NCBI GenBank assembly: GCA_937921935.1
Contig: CAKZWQ010000006.1
Span: forward strand, 1 to 64,000
DNA length: 64,000 bases
Direction of reading: 5' to 3'
From: an uncultured Gammaproteobacteria bacterium
GTDB taxonomy: Bacteria > Pseudomonadota > Gammaproteobacteria > Steroidobacterales > GCA-2729495
Both the position numbers and the translations under genes were made by a program. Below the pieces are notes generated by a model. The model saw nothing but the letters and a program-made list of their open reading frames with translations, was not told where the DNA came from and did not search any database. This document shows, one piece after another, positions 24,713 through 35,016 of the stretch (position 1 is its first letter; each line of letters begins with the position of its first letter).

Positions 24713-27166
24713 TTACTTGGATGAATGATCGAGCTGCGGTTTCCAGCCCCGCAGCAGGAGCGAGTTGGTGACCACGCTGACGCTGCTTAGCGCCATGGCC
24801 AGGCCCGCGAGGGCCGGGCTCAGCAGGCCGGCGGCTGCCAGGGGAATGCCCACCACGTTATAGATGAACGCCCAGAACAGGTTCTGCTTAATTTTCCTAA
24901 AGGTGGCGCGGCTGGCTGAAATGGCACCACTGACCAGGCGCGGGTCCGGTCGCATCAGGGTAATTCCGGCGGTTTCCATCGCGATGTCCGTACCCGTCCC
25001 CATGGCAATGCCCACGTCAGCAGCTGCCAGTGCTGGTGCATCATTAATGCCGTCGCCAATCATGCCCACGGCATAACCTTCCGCCATGAGTTGTTCTACG
25101 GCCTTGGCCTTGTCATCCGGCCGCATGCCGCCCCGGGCTTCGTCGATATTGGCTTGCTGACCAATGGCTTCAGCCACCAGTGGCGCATCGCCCGAGAGCA
25201 TCAGGGTGCGAATATTCTGCTCGCGCAGCGCCCTGACAGCCTCTGCGGCCTCAGCCTTGAGCGGGTCGGCAATGGCGAAAATGCCCAGCAGACCGGCATC
25301 GTCAGCAACCCAGATGACAGTCTTGGCTTCCCCTTCCCAGGCGCGCGCGCGCGCCAGTTCGGCAGACGGGTCCAGCTGGTGTTCGGCCAGGAGTTTTTCG
25401 TTGCCGATCACGATGCGTTGCTCGCCCACCCGGCTGACGAGTCCGCGACCGGTATAACTCTGAAAATCGCTGATAGCCTGCAGCGCGATGCCGCGCTCTT
25501 CGGCCAGTTCCAGCAAGGCTTTGGCCAGGGGATGCTCACTGCCCTGCTGCGCCGATGCAGCCAGCCCGAGCAGGGTGGCTTCATCGCCCCGCAGGGTATG
25601 CAGATCCGTGACCTTGGGTCGCCCCTCCGTCAGGGTGCCTGTTTTGTCGAAGATTACGGCACTGATTCGATGGGCCCGTTCCAGCGACGCGACGTCCTTA
25701 ATCAGAATGCCCGCCCGGGCGGCTGCGCCGGTACCCGTCATGATGGCGGTGGGTGTCGCCAGGCCCAGTGCGCAGGGGCAGGCAATGACCAGCACTGACA
25801 CAGCGGCGATCAGCGCCGACTCAAAGTCCCCGGCCGTGAAATACCACGCCAGAAAAGTGATCGCCGCGATGACTATGACCGTGGGTACAAATATCGCCGA
25901 GATGCTGTCAACCAGTCGCTGCACCGGGGCTTTGCCGGCCTGGGCACTTTCAACCAAGCGGATAATTCTTGACAGGGTCGAGTCTTCGCCCACAGTGGTG
26001 GCGCGAAGCTCCAACAGGCCCGTGCCGTTGATGGCCCCACCGGTGACTTTGTCGCCGGCGCTTTTTAGTACCGGCAGGCTTTCCCCGGTGATCAGGGACT
26101 CGTCCAGTTCACTTTGACCACTGACAACCTCTCCATCCACGGGAATGCGTTCGCCGGGCTTGACGATGATCAGCGCGCCCGTGGTGATGCTGGCGACGGG
26201 GAGTTCCACTTCGCTGCCGTCATCCTGACGCACACGCGCCGTTTGGGGGCGCAGGTCCATGAGTTGCCGAATGGCAGCCGTGGTACCGCGCTTGGCGCGG
26301 GCTTCCATGAATTTTCCCAGTAACACCAGCGTAATGATGACCGCGGATGCCTCGAAATAGAGTTGACCTTCTGCGGCAGTACCCAGCGTACCGATCAGAT
26401 ACCAGCTGTAGAGGTAGGCGGCACTGGTGCCCATCACTACCAACACATCCATGTTGCCGGAGCCGGCCCGCACCGCGTTCCAGGCGGCGCGATAGAAACG
26501 CGCGCCGACCAGGAACTGCACCGGTGTGGCCAGCAGCACTTCCATGAAGGGCATCAGATGAAAGTCGAAACCAAGCCAGGTGGCGAGCATCTGGCCTACC
26601 AGGGGGGTGGTCAGCAGGGCTGAAAAAATCAGCCAGCGACGCTCGCGCTCGAGTTGCGCTTCAGCCTCAGCTCGATGCCGCTCTTCTGCGCGGGCTTCAT
26701 CTTCGCCGGCGCCACTGATCAGCAGGCGATAGCCGGCTTTCTCCACGGCCTCGGCCAGTTGTTCAAGCTTGACGCCGCCGTCAATGGTCGTGATGTCGGC
26801 CCGCTCCAGGGCAACGTTCACGCTGGCTTCTACGACACCGGGTACCTTGTTCAGCGCTTTTTCGACCCGTCCTGCACAGGCGCTGCAGGTCATGCCACTG
26901 ACGGGAATAGCGTACTGGTTGCGACTGACGCTGAAGCCGGCTTTGCCGATCACGTCGCTGATCGTCGTGATGTCGGTCTGGGACGGCTCGAAATCAATGG
27001 CCGCGCGCTCCAGGGCGAAGTTCACGCTGGCCTGGTCGATGCCCGTCGCCCGCTTGAGGGCTTTCTCCAGCCGGACGGCGCAGGCGCCGCAGGTCATGCC
27101 CTGCACCGGCAGTTCTGCATGGGCCAGCTCGGCGGCGAGGGGTGTAGCTTGTAATTCGGCACTCAT
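24713..27166 (-). CDS. copA: Copper-exporting P1B-type ATPase
   Basis: An 817-residue inner-membrane copper pump. Two N-terminal HMA domains carry GMTCGAC (about residue 23) and GMTCSAC (about residue 93). The transmembrane metal site is [14 protein letters not shown], followed by the phosphorylation motif [17 protein letters not shown] and [16 protein letters not shown]. The Cys-Pro-Cys with downstream ALGLATP is the Cu(I) type (P1B-1). It is the first gene of a two-gene copZ unit. A small hairpin (TAGCGG/CCGCTA, 27200-27216) lies upstream; no clear CueR-like site was identified. Confidence 0.95.
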   Translation of the reverse strand: MSAELQATPLAAELAHAELPVQGMTCGACAVRLEKALKRATGIDQASVNFALERAAIDFEPSQTDITTISDVIGKAGFSVSRNQYAIPVSGMTCSACAGRVEKALNKVPGVVEASVNVALERADITTIDGGVKLEQLAEAVEKAGYRLLISGAGEDEARAEERHRAEAEAQLERERRWLIFSALLTTPLVGQMLATWLGFDFHLMPFMEVLLATPVQFLVGARFYRAAWNAVRAGSGNMDVLVVMGTSAAYLYSWYLIGTLGTAAEGQLYFEASAVIITLVLLGKFMEARAKRGTTAAIRQLMDLRPQTARVRQDDGSEVELPVASITTGALIIVKPGERIPVDGEVVSGQSELDESLITGESLPVLKSAGDKVTGGAINGTGLLELRATTVGEDSTLSRIIRLVESAQAGKAPVQRLVDSISAIFVPTVIVIAAITFLAWYFTAGDFESALIAAVSVLVIACPCALGLATPTAIMTGTGAAARAGILIKDVASLERAHRISAVIFDKTGTLTEGRPKVTDLHTLRGDEATLLGLAASAQQGSEHPLAKALLELAEERGIALQAISDFQSYTGRGLVSRVGEQRIVIGNEKLLAEHQLDPSAELARARAWEGEAKTVIWVADDAGLLGIFAIADPLKAEAAEAVRALREQNIRTLMLSGDAPLVAEAIGQQANIDEARGGMRPDDKAKAVEQLMAEGYAVGMIGDGINDAPALAAADVGIAMGTGTDIAMETAGITLMRPDPRLVSGAISASRATFRKIKQNLFWAFIYNVVGIPLAAAGLLSPALAGLAMALSSVSVVTNSLLLRGWKPQLDHSSK

Positions 27167-27289
27167 AAGATAAGGGGCTTCCCAAGGCTTTTTAGAGTCT
27201 AGCGGTGGCTCCGCTAATACCGCAAAGCAGCATCATGCTTTGGGCCGACAGGTAGATTTGGGGCCATCAAGACCATAATCCAAGCCTGC

Positions 27290-28039
27290 TTAGCGAGATG
27301 GCAGGGTCAGGCGGCGGGCGCGGGCGTGAAACAGCCGCAGATACTCGCCAAACAAGCGCCCGCCCAGGCTAAGGGATTGCTCAATCAGGGTCGGTGTTGC
27401 GGCTTTGATCCTGGCCACACGGGTCGCGCCATCGCCCATGCTTTCCAGTTCACGCATATTCACCGGCGCATGCAGCCAGCGATCAATCATGGCCTCGTCC
27501 ACTTCCAGGTGAAACTGCAGGCCATAGACATTTTCCCCGTAGCGAAAGGCCTGGTGGGCACAATCGGGTGAGCTGGCCAGATGCACCGCATGCTCCGGAA
27601 TATCAAAGGTATCGCCATGCCACTGAAAGATCGATTGCTTGGGGGGCAGTAATCGGAACAGAGGGTCTGTTGCTGCTGCCGGTGTCGGCTGCAGCGGGTA
27701 CCAGCCGATTTCCTTCACCGGATTGCGCTGCACGCGCGCGCCAAGGGCCCGGGCCAGTATCTGTGCGCCCAGGCAGATGCCCAGCACGGGTTTAGCTTGC
27801 CGGATCGCGGACTGCGCCAGTTCAACCTCCGTGGCCAGATGCGGGTGACGCTCGACCTGGTCGCAGTTCATGGGGCCGCCGAGAAGGATCAGGCCGTCGT
27901 AGCGTTCCATGTCGGGTCGGGCATCGGGCTGACGACCGAAATTGACATAGCGAATGCGAAAACCGGCTCTGCGCAGCAACGGGTCAAGGATTCCCAGGAT
28001 CTCATGGGCTACATGCTGACAGACCAGCAGCCGACGCAT
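27290..28039 (-). CDS. Class I glutamine amidotransferase domain protein
   Basis: A stand-alone 249-residue GATase1 domain like those in GMP synthase-related proteins. The nucleophile is in PVLGICLGAQILA and the catalytic His-Glu pair in LQFHLEVDE; the oxyanion region is LILLGGPMNCDQ. It should release ammonia from glutamine or, as in gamma-glutamyl hydrolase relatives, cut gamma-glutamyl bonds. No acceptor synthase adjoins it. Substrate unknown. Confidence 0.85.
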   Translation of the reverse strand: MRRLLVCQHVAHEILGILDPLLRRAGFRIRYVNFGRQPDARPDMERYDGLILLGGPMNCDQVERHPHLATEVELAQSAIRQAKPVLGICLGAQILARALGARVQRNPVKEIGWYPLQPTPAAATDPLFRLLPPKQSIFQWHGDTFDIPEHAVHLASSPDCAHQAFRYGENVYGLQFHLEVDEAMIDRWLHAPVNMRELESMGDGATRVARIKAATPTLIEQSLSLGGRLFGEYLRLFHARARRLTLPSR

Positions 28040-28189
28040 TCAGTTTCTCCCTGTTGAACCAGTCTTAACCATCTCTGAGAGCCTGCCGGCTTGTCAACGC
28101 AGCGTGCCTGCTTGTGGATGATTCGTTCCGCTTGGCTGCCTGCCACCCTATAATCCGCCCCACTGTTCTAAACCCAAGGATTTCCTCCC

Positions 28190-28606
28190 ATGGAACTGAC
28201 CCTCGCCTTCGACGTAGTCAACTGGTACGCAGTGCTGGTCGCTGCGTTGGCCAGCTTCCTGCTGGCCGGGATCTGGTATTCACCCGTCCTGTTCGGTCGT
28301 TTCGGTGTGCTGGCCGAGAACGCTGAAACCCGCGGTGGTCCCGCGCGCCGCATCGAGATTATTTTCGTGGCGGCCTTTGGCATGCAGTGGATTACCGCGT
28401 CATTGCTGGCGGCGATCCTGGGCCCGAATTCAGATCTTTCCCTGGGCCTCAATGTCGGCGCACTCATTGGCCTGTTTTTCGTGGGTACAGGCGTTGGAAT
28501 TACCAGTATTTTCGAGCGCCGGCCCTATACTCATGTCCTGATCGACGGCGGTTACCACCTGGTTAATTTCTGCATCATGGGCGGCATTATCGGCAGCTGG
28601 CACTGA
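28190..28606 (+). CDS. DUF1761 small membrane protein
   Basis: A 138-residue protein with four predicted membrane helices. The motif AGIWYSPVLFGRF and the ending DGGYHLVNFCIMGGIIGSW are typical of the uncharacterised DUF1761 family. It converges on the omega-amidase gene with a six-base gap. No function is known. Confidence 0.75.
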   Translation: MELTLAFDVVNWYAVLVAALASFLLAGIWYSPVLFGRFGVLAENAETRGGPARRIEIIFVAAFGMQWITASLLAAILGPNSDLSLGLNVGALIGLFFVGTGVGITSIFERRPYTHVLIDGGYHLVNFCIMGGIIGSWH

Positions 28607-28612
28607 GCAGAC

Positions 28613-29416
28613 TCAGGTCTGGTTTTTGCTGTCGTCAGCCTGGGTGCGCAGTGAGAAGCGGTCCGCGTCGAGGTGGGCTGGAAATTTCTCCCGATAGCGA
28701 GTCAGCGCTACGCCGTCCAGTTCCACAGTGATCACGCCCGGCGTGCTGCCACCGTCGGCCATAGCCTTGCCCAGGTAATCCCAGGCCCCACTGTCGCCGG
28801 CATACTCAATACCTTTGCCATCGGTGCCGATGCGATTCAGGCCGGCGCAGTAACAAAGATTTTCCACCCCTCGCGCCGGTAGCAGGCTCTGCCAGGCGGA
28901 GCGGCGGGCAGCGGGCCAGTTCGCCACATACAGCAATAGATCGAATTCGTTAATGCCGCGGCTCCAGACGGGGAATCTCAGGTCGTAGCAGACCAGGGGG
29001 CAAATGCGCCAGTCGTCCAGGCGGAAAATCTGCCGGCTTTCGCCCGCGGCAAAATGTTCTTGTTCGCCGGCCATACGAAACAGGTGGCGTTTGTCGTAGC
29101 TGGACGCCTCACCGGACGGGGGCATCCAGATGAGCCGGTTGAAGCATCGCCCATCGTCGGCGATGACCAGACTGCCCGTGACGGTCACCTCGTGCCGGCG
29201 GGCAAGCTCGCGCATCCATGCGATGCTTGGCCCGTCCATGGACTCGGCAACGGTAGCCGTTTCCATGGTGAAGCCGGTGTTAAACATTTCGGGTAGAACC
29301 AGTAGTTGGGTCTGCGCAGGAACTTGCCTGGCTAGCTTTGCGAACAGGTCCTGATTCTGCGCCGGATCTTGCCAGTGCAGATCGGCCTGCAACAGGCTGA
29401 CAGTCAGATTGCGCAT
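28613..29416 (-). CDS. yafV: Omega-amidase, YafV/NIT2-like carbon-nitrogen hydrolase
   Basis: Nitrilase-superfamily hydrolase with the Glu-Lys-Cys triad in LPEMFNTGF, YDKRHLFRM and VCYDLRFPVW. The last two motifs and the 267-residue length match omega-amidases, which deamidate alpha-ketoglutaramate or alpha-ketosuccinamate. The start overlaps the aminotransferase stop by 13 bases. The pair forms the known transamination plus omega-amidase route that drives salvage of 4-methylthio-2-oxobutyrate to methionine with glutamine as donor. Confidence 0.9.
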   Translation of the reverse strand: MRNLTVSLLQADLHWQDPAQNQDLFAKLARQVPAQTQLLVLPEMFNTGFTMETATVAESMDGPSIAWMRELARRHEVTVTGSLVIADDGRCFNRLIWMPPSGEASSYDKRHLFRMAGEQEHFAAGESRQIFRLDDWRICPLVCYDLRFPVWSRGINEFDLLLYVANWPAARRSAWQSLLPARGVENLCYCAGLNRIGTDGKGIEYAGDSGAWDYLGKAMADGGSTPGVITVELDGVALTRYREKFPAHLDADRFSLRTQADDSKNQT

Positions 29417-30603
29417 AGGATCTCCGCTGCCCGCTCCAGGGTCTGATTATCCTTGGCAAAACAGAAGCGCACCAGGCGCTGCGCCGCCGGTGGCGAAGCG
29501 TAGAAGACCGATATCGGAATGCAGGCCACACCGGATTCCCGCGTCAGGCGTTCAGCGAATACCGTATCCGTCTCGTCACTGATTTCACCGTAATTCGCCA
29601 GCTGGAAGTAGGTCCCGGCCGAGGGCTGCAGCCGGAATCTTGAGTTGGCCAATAGCTGACAGAAATAGTCGCGTTTGCCGGCATAGAAAGCCGGTAGCTC
29701 ACGATAATGCCCGGGGTCCGATGCCAGGAAATCAGCGAGGCCATGTTGCAGTGGCGTGGCGACGCAGAATTGGACGAACTGGTGCACGCGGCGGAATTCC
29801 CGGGTCAGGGCCGGGCTGGCCACCACATAGCCGATTTTCCAGCCGGTTACGTGGTAGGTCTTACCAAAGGAGAACACGGCAAGACTGCGCTCAGCCAGCT
29901 CCGGGTAGCGCAGCAGGCTCTCGTGCCTGACATCGCCGTAAACCATGTGCTCATAAACCTCATCGCCCAGCAGCAGGATGTCGGTATTGCGCACCAGGTC
30001 TGCGAGGCGCTGCAGATCGTCGCCCGTCAGAATCGCGCCGGTGGGATTGTGGGGTGTGTTGAGAATCAGCATCCGCGTGCTGACACCGATAGCCGCCTCC
30101 AGCGCCGAAAAGTCGAGGGAGAAATCCGGGCTGCGCAGGGGCACGTGAACGGGGCGCCCGCCTGCGAGGCGAATAGCCGGATCGTAGGAATCGTAGGCAG
30201 GGTCAAAAACGATGACTTCATCACCGGGGTGCACGAAGGCCTCAATGGCGCAAAACAGGGCCTCGGTAGCGCCGGAGGTCACGGTAATTTCCTGCTCCGG
30301 GTCCGCGCGATGTGCATAACAGGCCAGGGTCTTGGCGGCGATGGCTTCTCGCAGGGCCGGCAGTCCCGCCATGGGGGCGTATTGATTGTGTGCCGCGCGC
30401 AGATGATGGTTGACCCGTTCCAGCAAGCCTTCAGGTGCCGCGAAGTCGGGGAAACCCTGTGACAGGTTAATGGCGCCGCAGTCGGCGGCCAGCGCAGACA
30501 TTACAGTGAAAATTGTGGTGCCGACATCAGGCAACTTGCTGGTCGTGGGGGCCACGCGCAGTCCCGTTGGTAGAGCGGTGAAGACTTTGCCACGCCGGTG
30601 CAT
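29404..30603 (-). CDS. ybdL: Methionine/glutamine-type aminotransferase (YbdL-like)
   Basis: A 399-residue fold-type I aminotransferase: INLSQGFPDF, HNQYAPMAGLPALREAIA, TSGATEALFCAI, NTPHNPTGAIL, GDEVYEHMVYG and the PLP-lysine motif FSFGKTYHVTGWKIGY. These match kynurenine aminotransferase/glutamine transaminase K and E. coli YbdL. The ATG at 30603 is chosen; the frame continues upstream but that would overlap the divergent Usp gene and lacks similarity. It is followed by the omega-amidase in an overlapping arrangement, which supports methionine salvage. Confidence 0.9.
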   Translation of the reverse strand: MHRRGKVFTALPTGLRVAPTTSKLPDVGTTIFTVMSALAADCGAINLSQGFPDFAAPEGLLERVNHHLRAAHNQYAPMAGLPALREAIAAKTLACYAHRADPEQEITVTSGATEALFCAIEAFVHPGDEVIVFDPAYDSYDPAIRLAGGRPVHVPLRSPDFSLDFSALEAAIGVSTRMLILNTPHNPTGAILTGDDLQRLADLVRNTDILLLGDEVYEHMVYGDVRHESLLRYPELAERSLAVFSFGKTYHVTGWKIGYVVASPALTREFRRVHQFVQFCVATPLQHGLADFLASDPGHYRELPAFYAGKRDYFCQLLANSRFRLQPSAGTYFQLANYGEISDETDTVFAERLTRESGVACIPISVFYASPPAAQRLVRFCFAKDNQTLERAAEILCAI

Positions 30604-30706
30604 CAGCTGTCGAACCGGGCGCCGTATGTCGCGCACCCTTTCGCCCGGACTGCCCAGACGGCGGCAATTGTTATGATGCAATTCACGATCAAGCGAGGAG
30701 ACACCA

Positions 30707-31567
30707 ATGAGGGTCATTCTGGTTCCGGTGGCTGACCGCCCCGAGTGTGCCCATGCACTGGAAGCGGCCTTTCGGCTCGCTGCCCGCTTCGATGCCAACG
30801 TCGTGGGCTGTCATATTCGTCCCCATCGCGAGAGCCGGGTGCGCATGCCTGGTCTGCACGCGATGGCGGCCCTGGAGTGGGCCAGCGCCCAAAAGGGGAA
30901 GAATGTGGAGAAGGGCAGCCGCGATGCCAAGGCTCTGTTCGGCCAGGTTGCTGAGGGAGCCGGCTATCGGGTCGCGCAACGTGCCGGTGCGCATAGTCGC
31001 GGTGTCGGCATCTGGCAGGAACGGGTCGGTTCTCCCGACCGGGTCATGCCCATTATCGGCCCCATGTCAGATCTGCTGGTGCTGTCGCGGCCCGGGCTCA
31101 AAGGCGGCAAGCTGGCCCATATGTTCATGATGGAGTCCCTGCTGCACGGTTGTCGGCCTTTGCTGCTGTTGCCCCAGCGGCGGATGCGGGAGCCCGGGCG
31201 CAACATCCTGATCGGCTGGAACCAGAGTCCGGAAGCCAGCCGTGCCGTGGCGGCGGGCATGTCGCTGCTGCAACGGGCCAACAGCGTGACCATTGCCGTC
31301 GCCGGTCAGGAATCATCGCCGGGACCCAAGGCCAGTCACCTGGCGAAGTACCTGAGTCATCATGGGATTGAGGCCGAGGTCAAAACCAGTCGCGGTAAGG
31401 ACCCGGCCAGGGAACTGGAGGTGGCTTATCGGGACACCGGTGCCGACTTGCTGTTGATGGGGGCCTACAGCCGGCACCGGCTGCGCGAGCAAATCTTTGG
31501 GGGTGTCACGGAGCACATGCTTAACCGCACCAAGCTGCCCGTGTTGATCTATCACAGCGCCAGCTGA
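30707..31567 (+). CDS. Universal stress protein, tandem-domain type
   Basis: A 286-residue protein with a degenerate N-terminal Usp domain (MRVILVPVADRPEC, ADFLVLSRPG-like segment) and a clearer C-terminal Usp domain (NILIGWNQSPEASRAVAAG, then DLLLMGAYSRHRLREQIFGG and the ending NRTKLPVLIYHSAS). It resembles two-domain UspA proteins of proteobacteria that bind nucleotides. It is divergent from the aminotransferase gene, 103 bases apart. Role in stress survival is known only for the family. Confidence 0.82.
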   Translation: MRVILVPVADRPECAHALEAAFRLAARFDANVVGCHIRPHRESRVRMPGLHAMAALEWASAQKGKNVEKGSRDAKALFGQVAEGAGYRVAQRAGAHSRGVGIWQERVGSPDRVMPIIGPMSDLLVLSRPGLKGGKLAHMFMMESLLHGCRPLLLLPQRRMREPGRNILIGWNQSPEASRAVAAGMSLLQRANSVTIAVAGQESSPGPKASHLAKYLSHHGIEAEVKTSRGKDPARELEVAYRDTGADLLLMGAYSRHRLREQIFGGVTEHMLNRTKLPVLIYHSAS

Positions 31568-31762
31568 CAAATCCCCGTCATCACTGCACCCAGGTATGCC
31601 TGGCCTGAGATGAGCCAAGAATTAGCTTGTCATTACATATCATTGACTTTGCAGTGTTTTTATCCAATTATTCCTACCGGCCGCGTCAGACCACCTACGG
31701 GTTAGAAAAGTGACAGCAGGGCAAAACGCCGATTTTTTGGCGAATGCCCGAACAGGGGAATC

Positions 31763-32833
31763 ATGAGCGAGCTAGCCGAAAGCGACGCTGAAACTCTGCC
31801 TGAGGCGGCAGCGACCGACACCAGTGCCCCCCATTTCCCAACGGGCTCCAGCCCACGGATGTCCCAGGTTCGCTCCATGGTGGATCAGGTCGCCGGCCTC
31901 ACCACCAACGTATTGATTACCGGCGAGTCCGGCACGGGTAAGGAGTGGGCTGCCCGCTACATTCACACCCTGTCGCCGCGTGGTGATCGGCCCTTCGTGT
32001 CCGTGAACTGCGGCGCCATCCCCGCAGACTTGCTCGAAAGCGAACTCTTCGGCCATGAGAAAGGGGCCTTTACCGGCGCAATTTCGGCCCGGGTCGGCCG
32101 TTTCGAAGCTGCGGAAGGGGGCACGCTGTTCCTCGACGAAATTGGCGACATGAGCCTGCCCATGCAGGTGAAGCTGCTGCGCGTGCTGCAGGAACGGGTC
32201 TATGAGCGCGTCGGTAGTGATAAGAGTCGTGCCTGCGATGTTCGCATTGTCGCTGCCACTCACCGGGACCTGGAAAGTGCCATTCGGGACGGCAAGTTCC
32301 GCGAGGACCTTTTCTACCGGCTGAACGTCTTCCCCATCGAATTACCCTCCCTGCGGGATCGGCTCGACGATCTCCCGGAGTTGGTGCAGAACATCCTGGA
32401 CCGATCAGCCGGTTCGGGAGTGCGCATTATCGACCTGACGCCGGGTGCCCTGCGGGTGCTGCGGCATTATGAATGGCCGGGCAATATCCGCGAGCTGTCG
32501 AATCTGCTGGAGCGACTGTGTGTGCTGTATCCGGGCGCGACCGTTGATATTCCAAATCTGCCTACCCGATATACGGCCAATGCGCCGCTGCGCGATTCCG
32601 ACCGGCGCGAGCTGGCCTCCACGCGCGCATCGGGGCCCCAGCCGCAGGACTTTGAGCTGCCCACCGAGGGCATGCCCCTGAAGGAGTATCTTGAGAAAAT
32701 CGAGATGGCCCTGATTCGTCGCGCCCTGCATGGCGCCGACGGCGTGGTTGCCCATGCAGCGCGCCGCCTGCAAATCCGGCGCACGACCCTGGCGGAGAAA
32801 ATGAAGCGCTACGCCATCAATTCTGCCGCCTAG
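31763..32833 (+). CDS. Sigma54-dependent activator lacking a receiver domain (FleQ/FlrA-like)
   Basis: A 356-residue enhancer-binding protein. After only ~35 unconserved residues comes the AAA+ core: Walker A GESGTGKE, the sigma54 loop [17 protein letters not shown], Walker [13 protein letters not shown], and the sensor region [16 protein letters not shown] and [13 protein letters not shown]-terminal Fis helix-turn-helix ([18 protein letters not shown]) follows. The HTH tail [23 protein letters not shown] is close to flagellar master regulators FleQ/FlrA, but their ~120-residue N-terminal domain is absent. Nearby flagellar remnants (DUF2802, fliA fragment) support that origin. It could now act constitutively on other sigma54 promoters. 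Confidence 0.85.
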   Translation: MSELAESDAETLPEAAATDTSAPHFPTGSSPRMSQVRSMVDQVAGLTTNVLITGESGTGKEWAARYIHTLSPRGDRPFVSVNCGAIPADLLESELFGHEKGAFTGAISARVGRFEAAEGGTLFLDEIGDMSLPMQVKLLRVLQERVYERVGSDKSRACDVRIVAATHRDLESAIRDGKFREDLFYRLNVFPIELPSLRDRLDDLPELVQNILDRSAGSGVRIIDLTPGALRVLRHYEWPGNIRELSNLLERLCVLYPGATVDIPNLPTRYTANAPLRDSDRRELASTRASGPQPQDFELPTEGMPLKEYLEKIEMALIRRALHGADGVVAHAARRLQIRRTTLAEKMKRYAINSAA

Positions 32834-32839
32834 GCCCGC

Positions 32840-34360
32840 CTAAGCCGCCTTGATGGTGTCGTAACAGGTGTGCTGATCACGCCCGTTCCGCTTGGAGTGA
32901 TACAGGGCTTCATCGGCAGCCGCGAGCAGATCGGCAGGTTTCTCGAACTTCGCGGCTGAGTCCTGGGTCGCCGTGCCGAGGGACAGGGTGATGCTCACCT
33001 GATCACCGCTTGCGCCCTTTACGCTTCTGCCGCGGGCGCCGTCGACGAGTCGACCGGCCACCTGTTCGGCAGCCTTGGCATCCAGGCCTGGTAGCAGCAG
33101 TACGAACTCATCGCCGCCGTAACGGGCCAAGATGTCTTCGCTGCGCAGATTCTCGGTCAGCAAATCTGCCACAGCGCACAACATCTTGTCACCTGCCTGG
33201 TGGCCGTGCGTAGCATTGATCTGCTTGAAGCGATCCAGGTCGACAAAAACGATGCTGACAGGCCAGTTGTGGTTGTCGGCCGAGTTAAATTCCCTGGCCA
33301 GCGCCTCTTCGAAATAGCGACGGTTGAATACACCCGTCAGACCATCTGAACTGGCTTCATGCTGCAGTTCTTCCCGGTCAGCTTCCAGTTCGCGCTTCTG
33401 ATCTTCCAGCCCCTGGTTCTGCGAGAGGGTATGCAGATTCCGGACTATCAGAATTTCGCGGGCGGTGTCCGTAAAGTCCTGCAAATGATCTGTCTCGAAC
33501 AGGTCCATCTCAAAAATGCTCTCCGCGACGGGCAGCTGATCACTAATGATTTCGAACATTTCCGCCAAGCGATTGGGCAGGATGCCGAGATTGCGATGGG
33601 CGTCCATCCCGGCGCGGCGGATGGCCACTTCATTCCGGCTGCCGATCCACACGTCGGCCAGATCGCCGGACATGGCGACGGCGCGGATGAAACCTTTCTG
33701 ATCATTATCAACCCCGGCAGCGCTCAGGTCATGGCTGTGCAATACGGCCTGGCAAAGATGCTCCGGCATATTCCAGGAGTTCAGCAACCACGCGCCGATC
33801 ATGCGGTGGTCAGTTTCCATCTGGGTTTTCTCGTGCTGGGCCACGCGCGCGTGTTCCAGCTGGAAGGGGCTGATGCCTTCGTAAACTTCCGGTGCAATCT
33901 TGTCCACTGCCAGCATGCCGATATCCTGCAGCAGGGCGGCCAGGAAGACTTCTTCAGCATCACGACGGCCGAATTCGCCGGCCAGCAATTTGCCCCAGGT
34001 GCCGGCCAGGATTGCCCGGCGCCAGTAGGCATCAAAATCGAAACCCTTGGGTGGCGCATTACGCAGGGAGGCTACCAGGCTAAAGCTTAGGGCAAGGGTC
34101 AGGGTGGCATTCAGGCCAAGTACGATGAGTGCCTGGCGCAGATTCGAGCTCTGCCGCCGGCGGGCATACAGGGCTGAGTTGGCAATGCGCATGACCTTGG
34201 CTGCGATAGCCGGATCGCCGCTGATGGTATCCGCCACTGTCACCAGATCAATTTCCGGGTTCTGCGCGAGCTCAATAACTTTCATCGCCACCGGCGGCGG
34301 TGACTGAAAGCTCGTGCAGGTCTTTAGCCTGGTGACAATATCATCGGGTAACTGAACCAT
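32840..34360 (-). CDS. HDOD-GGDEF signalling protein (diguanylate cyclase)
   Basis: A 506-residue cytosolic protein. The N-terminal half is an HDOD domain (VQLPDDIVTRLKTCTSF, AIAAKVMRIANSALYARR). A coiled linker (DQKRELEADREELQHEA) leads to a GGDEF domain with FVDLDRFKQINATHGHQAGD and an intact RYGGDEFVLLLP active site. RSED, five residues before the motif, is a likely RxxD inhibitory site, so it should make c-di-GMP under product control. It converges on the sigma54 activator and precedes the decayed flagellar genes. Confidence 0.9.
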   Translation of the reverse strand: MVQLPDDIVTRLKTCTSFQSPPPVAMKVIELAQNPEIDLVTVADTISGDPAIAAKVMRIANSALYARRRQSSNLRQALIVLGLNATLTLALSFSLVASLRNAPPKGFDFDAYWRRAILAGTWGKLLAGEFGRRDAEEVFLAALLQDIGMLAVDKIAPEVYEGISPFQLEHARVAQHEKTQMETDHRMIGAWLLNSWNMPEHLCQAVLHSHDLSAAGVDNDQKGFIRAVAMSGDLADVWIGSRNEVAIRRAGMDAHRNLGILPNRLAEMFEIISDQLPVAESIFEMDLFETDHLQDFTDTAREILIVRNLHTLSQNQGLEDQKRELEADREELQHEASSDGLTGVFNRRYFEEALAREFNSADNHNWPVSIVFVDLDRFKQINATHGHQAGDKMLCAVADLLTENLRSEDILARYGGDEFVLLLPGLDAKAAEQVAGRLVDGARGRSVKGASGDQVSITLSLGTATQDSAAKFEKPADLLAAADEALYHSKRNGRDQHTCYDTIKAA

Positions 34361-34412
34361 CCCTACTACTCCCCAGAGAGTTCTTCGTCTTAACTACAAT
34401 GTCGGCCCGGTT

Positions 34413-34781
34413 TCAGTGCGCTTGAGCGACACCATCGGGCTGGTACAAATTTCTGATCAGCTGGGCTTCACCGCGGGTCAGACCGCAGGTGTCCATCAGG
34501 ACATGGTCATCAGCGCCGTCCTGGCTGAGCCTGATCGCATCCTGGTAGCCGCCTGCAGTCCCATGGCGTTCGATCCGCGCCTGCTTCAGGGTCAGGCGGT
34601 CAGCCCGGCCGCAAAGTTCCGCGATATCGGCCCGCGGGCCTACTTCGGCAGCCTCCGCGCGCAGGGAGCTTTCCAGGGCGTCGGCAAGCGCGTCCGCCAG
34701 GGCTGCGGCGCGTTCGGCGCCAATGCGCGCCTGTCGCCAACCGGCCAGCGCTGTGCTAACCGCAATAAACGTGACCGGCAT
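34413..34781 (-). CDS. DUF2802 protein, flagellar-operon associated
   Basis: A 122-residue protein with an N-terminal hydrophobic/helical stretch and a C-terminal DUF2802 motif: GGYQDAIRLSQDGADDHVL followed by CGLTRGEAQLIRNLY. In gammaproteobacteria this family usually sits after cheW at the end of the fliA-che operon. Here it follows a small charged protein and a fliA fragment with nothing of the che region left, so it appears to be a survivor of a deleted locus. A plus-strand frame over the same bases shows no family pattern. Confidence 0.7.
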   Translation of the reverse strand: MPVTFIAVSTALAGWRQARIGAERAAALADALADALESSLRAEAAEVGPRADIAELCGRADRLTLKQARIERHGTAGGYQDAIRLSQDGADDHVLMDTCGLTRGEAQLIRNLYQPDGVAQAH

Positions 34782-34795
34782 CTCACTTTCCTCCG

Positions 34796-34969
34796 TCAGG
34801 CGAGTTCATCAACCTGGTGATCAGGATCATCGGTCTTATGTCCTGTTGGGATTTTAGGCTTGGGCTTGCGCCTTTCGCCCGGAACTGTTTCACGTCTTTC
34901 ATCCTTGCCGTCCTGTCTGCGCACCAAGTGGCTGGGCAGTATTCGGCGCATCTGGTCTACAGGTCTCAT
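34796..34969 (-). CDS. Small charged protein, possible flagellar-operon partner of DUF2802
   Basis: A 57-residue basic protein (MRPVDQMRRILPSHLVRR at the start, DDPDHQVDELA at the end). Short charged proteins with a similar acidic C-terminus accompany DUF2802 genes, but I am not certain of the family. The ATG at 34969 has GGAG eight bases upstream. It lies 14 bases before the DUF2802 gene and 47 after the fliA remnant, all on the minus strand. Confidence 0.45.
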   Translation of the reverse strand: MRPVDQMRRILPSHLVRRQDGKDERRETVPGERRKPKPKIPTGHKTDDPDHQVDELA

Positions 34970-35016
34970 GGCTAGCTCTCCATGTCCGCGACCGCGCGCC
35001 GTTGCCGCCGCCCGGT

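Noticed and set aside
34416-34820. A 134-codon plus-strand frame
   Set aside because: The minus strand encodes a recognisable DUF2802 domain over the same bases.
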